DNA of 20,278 bases from UBA1447 sp964568955 (lineage in GTDB: Bacteria > Bacillota > Clostridia > Oscillospirales > Acutalibacteraceae). Within the stretch, counting starts at the first letter, position 1; the number at the start of each line of letters is the position of its first letter. The stretch is from positions 1 to 20,278 of the forward strand of contig CAZMSM010000041.1 in the NCBI GenBank assembly GCA_964568955.1, given 5' to 3'. The notes under the pieces were generated by a model that saw nothing but the letters and a program-made list of their open reading frames with translations, was not told where the DNA came from and made no database searches. Positions 14,618-20,278 of the stretch are shown here, piece by piece. Both the position numbers and the translations under genes were made by a program.

Positions 14618-16198
14618 TCAAGCGACACTCTTCAGCGTGTTTAAAACTTCGCTGATCTTCACAAAAACACTCCGAGCCGTTGAATAAATAACAAATAAAT
14701 TTGTTGAACTATCGGAAATCTGCGGGTTTTCCTCAAGAGATGTCAATGTTTTGCCGTTGTCATCGCTGGACATGAACTGCGGATACGCTTCGTTTTGCCA
14801 TATGTCGGGCTGGGTGCCCTGTTCAAGTAGCCAAAAGACAAATTCACTGTATTCCGATTCGTAGGATGCTCCGACGTGGGTGATACTCTTGAAAAACCAG
14901 GTGTATTCCGGGTACATGGAGGTAGAGGCATCAATGATATGGTCGGCAGATAAATGATTGTGTCCCGCGCAATAGTTTTGCTGAACATAATCTTTCGGCA
15001 AAGTTGAGCCAACAGGTGCACAGTGTGCACCTCCACTCGCGCAGGTTGTTTCAACCAATCCGTCGTTTTGCGCTGTTGCTGAAGTGTAGATGGGTATGGA
15101 ATAAATACTGTAATGCGAGGTAAAAGCTACCTTTGTGCCGTCGGCAATAATGCCATCAATTATCTCTTTGGCTCTTTGGTGGACATTATATTGAAAGTCG
15201 TCAATCTTTGCGATGAGTTCGTCATTTCTTGTTTCATCCAACATGATGCTTTTGGCATATTCATATTGATCTGTCTGAACGAAGGACCATAGCCCGGGCA
15301 TTGTGAACGCAATATTGCAAAGAACCTCATCATAAAGCCTGTTAAGTACAAAATCAACACAAACACCTGCTAGTGCCAAAATTTCATCCAGCTTGCCAAG
15401 CTCAAAAAGCAAATCCAATGCCGGTGCCAAAAAGACGCGTTTGCCGCCTTCAAGAATATATTTTACCAGTGTAATTAAACTTGCACTGCTAAGCATAAAC
15501 TCTCTTGCAAGCAAGTCGCTGGTAAGAAGATTTCCGGTAAAAGCCGAACAGAGGAACGCGCAGCTGTTTACATCATCACCGCCGTATTTGTTAAAATAAG
15601 CCATTGCTTGTGCGCCTCCAAGGCTGCAGGCGGCTAGATTAACTTTATCGTGTCCGGTTGTTTGCTTAACATTTCTAATGAACACATCCAGATTATCCGC
15701 GTTGTCAAGCGGAGAAAACCGCCAATCGTAATTAAAGAAAAAAACATGATCGCTACCATACCGGTCACATGCGCTGTCTAAAAGAGTGCGCCCACCGTAG
15801 TTTAGGTCTTTAAAAGTCATTTCGGGATAATGGTCAATCGAAAGTGGGAATTCCGGGCTTTTAATATCATTTGCCGGTGTACCGTCTGGATTAAAAGCAA
15901 TTGGCAGAAAGATATTATTGGCGGTTGAAATGAGCAAATTACTAAGAGCGTTCCAATCTTCTTTTATGAGTGCGGTAGCCGCAGGCACGATTAATGGCGA
16001 TAATAAGTCCTTGTCCAGCGTTGGGGGAAAAACTTTGATTTCATTCCCATTTTCATCAATGTATAGCGGAAAGTTAGCCATACCGCTTATGACAATAAAA
16101 GGATAATTGTCGCAATCGCAACGACCTGCCGCAGAAGCAGGCATTTCGCACAAAACAAACATCGTTAACGCAAGAAAAACAGAAATAATTTTTTTCAT
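14618..16198 (-). CDS. Secreted LCAT/PGAP1-like lipase (alpha/beta hydrolase, 526 aa)
   Basis: A signal peptide (MKKIISVFLALTMFVLC, cleavage near ASAA-G, residue 24) predicts export. The mature protein is an alpha/beta hydrolase: FFFNYDWR (153-160) is the lecithin:cholesterol acyltransferase-type motif; the nucleophile elbow is A-C-S192-L-G, an A-x-S-x-G variant of the usual G-x-S-x-G; NDGLV (378-382) gives the probable acid Asp379; and GHNHLSADHIIDAS or the later THVG (440-443) supplies the His. Substrates would be lipid esters, with acyl transfer also possible. The start codon overlaps the pyruvate kinase stop as TAATG, and only AAAGG in the kinase's last codons serves as ribosome site, so it is coupled to that gene. 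Several Cys residues are present in the mature part. Confidence 0.87.
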   Translation of the reverse strand: MKKIISVFLALTMFVLCEMPASAAGRCDCDNYPFIVISGMANFPLYIDENGNEIKVFPPTLDKDLLSPLIVPAATALIKEDWNALSNLLISTANNIFLPIAFNPDGTPANDIKSPEFPLSIDHYPEMTFKDLNYGGRTLLDSACDRYGSDHVFFFNYDWRFSPLDNADNLDVFIRNVKQTTGHDKVNLAACSLGGAQAMAYFNKYGGDDVNSCAFLCSAFTGNLLTSDLLAREFMLSSASLITLVKYILEGGKRVFLAPALDLLFELGKLDEILALAGVCVDFVLNRLYDEVLCNIAFTMPGLWSFVQTDQYEYAKSIMLDETRNDELIAKIDDFQYNVHQRAKEIIDGIIADGTKVAFTSHYSIYSIPIYTSATAQNDGLVETTCASGGAHCAPVGSTLPKDYVQQNYCAGHNHLSADHIIDASTSMYPEYTWFFKSITHVGASYESEYSEFVFWLLEQGTQPDIWQNEAYPQFMSSDDNGKTLTSLEENPQISDSSTNLFVIYSTARSVFVKISEVLNTLKSVA

Positions 16199-17664
16199 TA
16201 TATGCGACCTTTATTGAGTACAAAAGTCTGCCCTGCTTCGCCGAGCTTGCTTTCCACTATTTGTACCTTTATAATATTTGTTGTGCCGCTGACATCGAGC
16301 GGGACACCGCCGGTAATGACGACCAGATCACCTTTGTTAACAAGTTCGGTTTCCAAAGCCCGTTCAACCACATGGTCAAAAAGCTCGTCGGTGGAGGTTT
16401 TTACCCCTGCCATAACCGGGTATACTCCCCAGGAAAGCGCAAGTTGCCGCCAAACTATTGGTTCAATGGCTGCTGCGATAATTGGCGAGTCCGGGCGGAA
16501 TTTTGACACCACACGTGCTGTATGCCCGGATTTTGTCACGGTAATAATGGCGGCGGCATTCAAGTCCTGCGCCGTGGTGCATGTCGCGTGGCTGATGGCA
16601 TCAGTGATATTGCGCATAGGGAAACGGTTTTCCTCAAACCTTTTTTGGTAATTAATTTCACTTTCTGTTTTTACGGCAATTTTTACCATTGTTGCAAGGC
16701 TTTCAATCGGATATTTGCCTGCGGCTGTTTCGCCGGAAAGCATGATGGCACTGGTGCCGTCATAAATCGCATTTGCGACATCCGTCGCTTCCGCCCTTGT
16801 CGGTCTCGGATTCCGCATCATGGAATCAAGCATTTGAGTGGCGACAATTACTCGTTTGCCCGCTGAATAGCATTTTTTTATCAGCGTTTTTTGTATAAAC
16901 GGGATGTTCTCAAACGGGATTTCCACGCCCATGTCGCCCCTGGCAATCATGATACCGTCGCTTGCATTGATGATTTCATCAATGTTGTCGACACCTTCTT
17001 GGTTTTCTATTTTTGCAACGATGTTTAGATGCTCGCCGTTGTTCTTTTCAAGCAGGTTACGGATCTTTGTTATATCCTCTCGCGTTCTGACGAAAGATGC
17101 CGCGATAAAATCAAAATCATTTTCAATACCAAAAATAATGTCCGCTTCATCTTGCTTGCTTACATAAGGTAGGCGTATCTTTACACAAGGGATATTGATG
17201 CTTTTGTTGTTGGATAAAACGCCACCTGTGATAACGGTGCAATGAATATCGTCCTGCTCAATGCTGTCGATAAAAAGTTCAATAAGACCGTCGTCGATTA
17301 AAATGGTGCATCCGATTGGCAAATCCCCGGGCAACCCTTTATGGGTAACGGCTACCATACGATTGTTCCCGAGAATATTCTTGGTCGTCAGCGTGAACGT
17401 TTGCCCTTCGACGAGTTCAATCTGCCCGTTTTCAAATTTTTTTATACGGACTTCCGGCCCTTTGGTGTCGAGCATTAATGCTATCGGAAAGTGAAATTCC
17501 TTTCGGATTCTTTTGAAAGCTTCGATTCGTTTTCGATGGTCTTCATGGTTGCCGTGCGAAAAGTTAAGCCGCGCAACATTCATGCCGCCTTTCATCAGTT
17601 GCCTGAGAACCGCTTCATCATCGGTTGCGGGGCCTAATGTGCAAATAATTTTAGTTTTCAGCAT
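16198..17664 (-). CDS. pyk: Pyruvate kinase (488 aa)
   Basis: Converts phosphoenolpyruvate and ADP to pyruvate and ATP in glycolysis, as a cytoplasmic tetramer. Diagnostic stretches are TKIICTLGPA, RLNFSHG, LMLDTKGPEVR, VAKIENQEG (active-site Lys), IMIARGDMGVEIP and MLDSMMRNPRPTRAEATDVA. The Glu in TKGPE is the residue associated with potassium dependence in this family. There is no extra PEP-utiliser-like C-terminal domain as in Bacillus enzymes. I start at the ATG at 17664 (MLKTKII): AAGGAG lies 8 bases upstream, whereas the GTG three codons earlier overlaps that ribosome site. A promoter lies just upstream. It is the first gene of a - strand run whose next gene is a secreted lipase. Confidence 0.97.
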   Translation of the reverse strand: MLKTKIICTLGPATDDEAVLRQLMKGGMNVARLNFSHGNHEDHRKRIEAFKRIRKEFHFPIALMLDTKGPEVRIKKFENGQIELVEGQTFTLTTKNILGNNRMVAVTHKGLPGDLPIGCTILIDDGLIELFIDSIEQDDIHCTVITGGVLSNNKSINIPCVKIRLPYVSKQDEADIIFGIENDFDFIAASFVRTREDITKIRNLLEKNNGEHLNIVAKIENQEGVDNIDEIINASDGIMIARGDMGVEIPFENIPFIQKTLIKKCYSAGKRVIVATQMLDSMMRNPRPTRAEATDVANAIYDGTSAIMLSGETAAGKYPIESLATMVKIAVKTESEINYQKRFEENRFPMRNITDAISHATCTTAQDLNAAAIITVTKSGHTARVVSKFRPDSPIIAAAIEPIVWRQLALSWGVYPVMAGVKTSTDELFDHVVERALETELVNKGDLVVITGGVPLDVSGTTNIIKVQIVESKLGEAGQTFVLNKGRI

Positions 17665-17699
17665 ACGGCTCACTCCTTACTGTTTACAAGTGATATTGT

Positions 17700-17727
17700 A
17701 ATATATTGTGACGGACATAGCAATCAA
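17700..17727 (-). promoter_or_regulatory. Promoter for pyruvate kinase
   Basis: On the - strand TTGATT (17722-17727) and TATATT (17700-17705) are 16 bases apart, placing the start near 17693 and a leader of about 30 bases before the ATG at 17664. Confidence 0.6.
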
Positions 17728-17796
17728 TATATTGAAAAGTGAAACAACCAGTGCAAGAAAAATTCCAAATATAAAATAGATAAATTACGAAATGTA

Positions 17797-17825
17797 TTGT
17801 AATTCAACCGATAATTGACTACAAT
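17797..17825 (+). promoter_or_regulatory. Promoter for first DUF2238-like gene
   Basis: TTGTAA (17797-17802), a 17-base spacer and TACAAT (17820-17825). It diverges from the pyruvate kinase promoter, with about 70 bases between the -35 boxes. Confidence 0.55.
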
Positions 17826-17904
17826 GCATATGAAAAAAAACTGTTGAATTTTCATGGGGCAATTGAAAAATTATCTGACACTTATAGGGAGTAGGGGATG
17901 CCGT

Positions 17905-18684
17905 ATGATAAAAACTATAAAAGATAAATTAAAAAAGGAGTACACAACCCTCAGGCAAGAGGTGACGTGGGTAGAATACGCTTTGTGGTGGGTCGTTAGA
18001 TTCTTTTTACTGTATGCGTTTGTCAGTGCCATTCGGCAAGAGCGAAATGAGGTCACTATCCTTCAATTGGGTGCGGAGTTTGGGCTGTCATTTTTACTGC
18101 CTCTTTTGCATCTTTTACCGAAAAATATTTTTCTTGCTCGCATTAATTATCGGGTACAGAGTGCCGTCATCATTATGCTGTTCGTTACCGCATACTTTGG
18201 GCAGTACAAAGGTTTATATAGCAGTATGGAGTGGTATGATGCCTATCTTCACATTATCGGCTGTTTTTTGTTCGTCTATGCCGGCTACGAGTTGACAATG
18301 GCTCTAAAGCGCGACGATTTGCCTTTGGCACCGGTGGTGGCAGCCATGTGCGGTTTTGGACTTTCGTTTTTCTTCGCTGTCGGGTGGGAAATATTCGAGT
18401 TTTTTTGCGACAGTTACTTTCCGAGCAGCAACTCACAAAACTGGACAAATATCAATTCGAATCAGCTATTAGCCCTCATGCCGCAGATTGACCCGCGCAG
18501 GCACGCCCTGCTTGATACGATGTCGGACTTGGTTGCAGGGACTATCGGTTCGTTGCTGGGTGGGCTTGCACTGTACCCTTATGTGTATTTCACGAATAAA
18601 AAAGCATCCGGACTTACTTTGCTCAAAAATAAAACCCATACAACCAACGTGGCAAGCAAGCAAAAACAACGTCAGTTTGGTTAA
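17905..18684 (+). CDS. Polytopic membrane protein, DUF2238/YjdF-like, copy 1 (259 aa)
   Basis: An integral membrane protein with about six hydrophobic segments (near 22-43, 52-71, 86-100, 113-133, 143-167 and 212-232). Polar residues kept between the two copies sit in or beside them: EWYDAYLH (Asp112, His116), GYEL (Glu129), GWEIFEF (Glu162, Glu165) and LLDTMSDL (Asp204, Asp208) before a GTIGS turn. That pattern of Asp/His/Glu and the DTM-DL...G-GS ending resembles the YjdF/DUF2238 family, whose function is unknown. I start at 17905 (MIKTIKDKL), since AGGGG lies 7 bases upstream and the next paralog begins the same way; an in-frame ATG at 17854 has no ribosome site. The Lys-rich tail is absent from copy 2. 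Confidence 0.8.
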   Translation: MIKTIKDKLKKEYTTLRQEVTWVEYALWWVVRFFLLYAFVSAIRQERNEVTILQLGAEFGLSFLLPLLHLLPKNIFLARINYRVQSAVIIMLFVTAYFGQYKGLYSSMEWYDAYLHIIGCFLFVYAGYELTMALKRDDLPLAPVVAAMCGFGLSFFFAVGWEIFEFFCDSYFPSSNSQNWTNINSNQLLALMPQIDPRRHALLDTMSDLVAGTIGSLLGGLALYPYVYFTNKKASGLTLLKNKTHTTNVASKQKQRQFG

Positions 18685-18704
18685 TGAATAAGACCATTGT
18701 AAGC

Positions 18705-18734
18705 AGAGCGAAGAAAGCTTCGCTCTTTTTTTTT
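18705..18734 (+). terminator. Intrinsic terminator after copy 1
   Basis: AGAGCGAAG (18705-18713), loop AAAG, and CTTCGCTCT (18718-18726), followed by a T run to 18734. It is textbook strength and separates the two paralogous genes. Confidence 0.93.
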
Positions 18735-18737
18735 ACT

Positions 18738-18766
18738 TTGAAAATACTCGGCGAATATGCTATAGT
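18738..18766 (+). promoter_or_regulatory. Extended -10 promoter for copy 2
   Basis: TTGAAA (18738-18743), 17 bases, and TATAGT (18761-18766) preceded by TGC, giving an extended -10. Start expected near 18773, about 30 bases before the TTG start. Confidence 0.75.
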
Positions 18767-18802
18767 CTTAAAAGCATAAGATAGGGACGGAGGAAAAACC
18801 GG

Positions 18803-19525
18803 TTGATACAGGCGATAAAAAATAAATTAAAAACCGAATATGGTTTTTTTCGCAAAGAAGTCACTTGGGTTGAATATGCTTTTTGGTGGGTTGTGCGGAT
18901 TGCCATACTCTTCGTTCTGGCTAAGTCGGCATTTGCGGGTGACCCGGATGATTTGATTTTGCGCCTTAGTGCGAAGCTCGCGTGCACCTTTATACTTCCC
19001 GCTCTTCATCTGCTGCCGCGAAGTATTTTTTTAGCACGCCTTTCTTACCGGGTTCAGACTTTGGCATCGGTGATGCTGTTCCTTACCGCAGTGTTGGGGC
19101 AGTATAAAGGCTTCTACAACGGTGTTGAATGGTATGATGCGTATCTGCATACATTTGGCTGCTTTGTCTGCGTTTTCGCGGGTTATGAGCTGACGTTGGC
19201 TTTGCAACGCGACAGGCAACCCCTGGCACCGGTTGTCGTCGCTATGAGCGGGTTCGGGTTTTCTTTTTTCTTCGCTGTCGGGTGGGAAATATTTGAGTTC
19301 GTGAGCGATACGTTAACACGCGGCAATGCACAAAATTGGGCGTTTTCAAACTCTGAGGGGCTTCGTTCGTTCTTTCCGGATTTGGAGCCGCAACGATATG
19401 CCTTGCTTGACACAATGACCGATTTGATGTTCGGCACGGTTGGGTCGATTATTGGTGGTATTATATTGTTTGTTTATGTATGCCGGAAAAACAAGAAGGA
19501 TGAAGCTAGCAACAAGACACTGTAG
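18803..19525 (+). CDS. Polytopic membrane protein, DUF2238/YjdF-like, copy 2 (240 aa)
   Basis: Paralog of the preceding gene, alignable along its length with roughly half the residues identical by eye. Shared blocks include EVTWVEYA-WWVVR, LHLLP--IFLAR, LGQYKG-Y (FGQYKG in copy 1), EWYDAYLH, AGYELT-AL-RD, PLAPVV-AM, SFFFAVGWEIFEF and ALLDTM-DL. It differs most in the first loop and the ends. It begins with a TTG codon: GGAGG (18789-18793) is 9 bases upstream, and the protein start aligns with copy 1, so TTG at 18803 is the likely start. It has its own promoter. The rare start codon may lower its expression relative to copy 1. Function is unknown; the retained acidic and His residues suggest a catalytic or ion-binding centre. 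Confidence 0.8.
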   Translation: MIQAIKNKLKTEYGFFRKEVTWVEYAFWWVVRIAILFVLAKSAFAGDPDDLILRLSAKLACTFILPALHLLPRSIFLARLSYRVQTLASVMLFLTAVLGQYKGFYNGVEWYDAYLHTFGCFVCVFAGYELTLALQRDRQPLAPVVVAMSGFGFSFFFAVGWEIFEFVSDTLTRGNAQNWAFSNSEGLRSFFPDLEPQRYALLDTMTDLMFGTVGSIIGGIILFVYVCRKNKKDEASNKTL

Positions 19526-19634
19526 CATAGCCACACAGTGTTACCGATTCTCGGGCGGTTAAGACGAAAAGCGAGGGAGAAGATGTAGCGGAGCCCGCAA
19601 CGGAATAAGGATGAAAATAGTTGCAGAAATTAAA

Positions 19635-19667
19635 CAGGAGGCGACCCGGTAAATGGGTAGCCTCCTG
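19635..19667 (-). terminator. Long hairpin terminator at convergent gene ends
   Basis: CAGGAGGC-g-ACCC (19635-19647) pairs with GGGT-a-GCCTCCTG (19655-19667) around a seven-base loop, with one internal mismatch. On the - strand it is followed by TTTAATTT, a moderate U-tract for the PAP2 gene. On the + strand the tail is weak. The rest of 19526-19691 shows no gene. Confidence 0.7.
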
Positions 19668-19691
19668 CCTGGTTTATCTGTTAGAGTTGAA

Positions 19692-20278
19692 TTAAATGGC
19701 TTCTTTTTGACGCTTTGCTTTTATTTTTTCTTGTATAAAAGGTGCTAATTTGGCAACAATGAGAAATGCGAGCAGGCCATAAAGTGTGCCGACGACCATT
19801 CCCGCGAGCACATCTGTGCAGTAATGCACATGCACATAAATCCGAGAGAACGCGATGAGAAATGCTAAAATCAGCGGCGGGATATAAATCCGTTTCTTTC
19901 CGGTGAAAATCAATACGACAGCTGCCGCAAAGGAAGAGGATGTATGCCCGGAAGGAAAGGATAAGCTGTGCGGGCGCTCAATCAGCTGCGGATAATTAAA
20001 CATACCTTTCCAAGCTTCAAGTTCAAACGGCCGCGTCCTGCTAATGAATGGTTTGAGAATGTTATCGTTGATTAGCAGTGATATGAGCAGGCCGGTGATC
20101 ATCATAAGACCGAATTTACGATACTTTTTGAAAAAAAGTAAAACAAGAGCCAGAACAATCCAAATAATTCCACCATCACCCAAACGGGTGATAAACGGCA
20201 TCAAGACGTCTAAAAACGGGCCCCATAAATATTTTTCCACAAACTGAAAAACCGCCCAGTCAAAATCTAAGATATGTT
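19692..20278 (-). CDS. PAP2-superfamily membrane phosphatase (5' end outside window)
   Basis: The acid-phosphatase triad is complete: KPFISRTRP (KxxxxxxRP), SFPSGHTSSS (PSGH with catalytic His), and SRIYVHVHYCTDVLAG (SRxxxxxHxxxD). About five membrane segments surround these, and the active site faces outward in this family. It probably dephosphorylates undecaprenyl pyrophosphate, phosphatidic acid or another lipid phosphate. The frame stays open to the window edge and encodes ILDFDWAVFQFVEKYLW, typical N-terminal sequence for this family, so the GTG at 20240 is internal and the real start lies beyond 20278. The Lys/Arg-rich end (KIKAKRQK) is cytoplasmic. It converges with the DUF2238-like gene. 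Confidence 0.93.
   Translation of the reverse strand, partial: HILDFDWAVFQFVEKYLWGPFLDVLMPFITRLGDGGIIWIVLALVLLFFKKYRKFGLMMITGLLISLLINDNILKPFISRTRPFELEAWKGMFNYPQLIERPHSLSFPSGHTSSSFAAAVVLIFTGKKRIYIPPLILAFLIAFSRIYVHVHYCTDVLAGMVVGTLYGLLAFLIVAKLAPFIQEKIKAKRQKEAI

Noticed and set aside
16202..16651. 149-codon + strand frame
   Set aside because: Antisense to the conserved C-terminal part of pyruvate kinase; no start signals.
17665..17673. GTG start three codons upstream for pyruvate kinase
   Set aside because: The GTG overlaps the AAGGAG ribosome site that is ideally spaced for the ATG at 17664.
17854..17904. Earlier ATG for the first DUF2238-like protein
   Set aside because: No ribosome site precedes it, the added 17 residues have no counterpart in the paralog, and the ATG at 17905 has AGGGG at good spacing.
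20238..20240. GTG as start of the PAP2 gene
   Set aside because: The frame continues to the window edge with typical N-terminal PAP2 sequence, so the GTG is an internal Val.

Overview
The window looks like a chromosomal segment of an anaerobic, Clostridia-type Firmicute, possibly a gut or rumen Oscillospirales-like lineage. That is an inference from strong AGGAGG-type ribosome sites, sigma-A style promoters with 16-18 bp spacers, intrinsic hairpin terminators, the set of families present (MmcQ/YjbR, DUF2284, DUF6398, DUF6429, PAP2) and moderate G+C. Species cannot be named from sequence alone. I see no rRNA, tRNA, CRISPR array or intact transposase. The genes at both window edges are cut.

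Left part (1-13273, mostly + strand) is a carbohydrate-processing region. It holds the tail of a beta-propeller glycosidase-like protein, a promoter with a tiny lysine-rich protein (45 aa) in front of a 1108-aa GH38 alpha-mannosidase, and a calcineurin-like metallophosphoesterase. After a - strand island (DUF2284 Cys-rich protein, then an O-GlcNAcase-type GNAT acetyltransferase, separated by a palindrome-rich element) come an MmcQ/YjbR protein coupled to a CE15-like alpha/beta-hydrolase esterase, and a tight three-gene run: a GH20/DUF4838-like TIM-barrel glycosidase, a sialate-O-acetylesterase-like SGNH esterase, and an exported beta-propeller protein with two bacterial Ig-like modules. Only that last protein has a visible export signal, so the likely logic is outside capture or trimming, followed by cytoplasmic de-esterification and hydrolysis of an acylated, mannose- and possibly HexNAc-containing glycan. 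No transporter or dedicated regulator lies in the window.

The 358-base gap 13274-13631 holds a long hairpin, a short palindromic repeat, a strong terminator, and what looks like debris of a mobile or REP-like element.

Right part: a - strand run reads pyruvate kinase, a secreted LCAT-like lipase whose ATG overlaps the kinase stop codon (TAATG), then DUF6429 and DUF6398 proteins overlapping by ATGA. Diverging from pyruvate kinase are two tandem paralogous membrane proteins (DUF2238/YjdF-like), each with its own promoter; the second starts with TTG. A convergent PAP2-type phosphatase runs off the right edge. Lipase, two polytopic membrane proteins and the PAP2 protein suggest an envelope or lipid theme here, but this is guilt by association.
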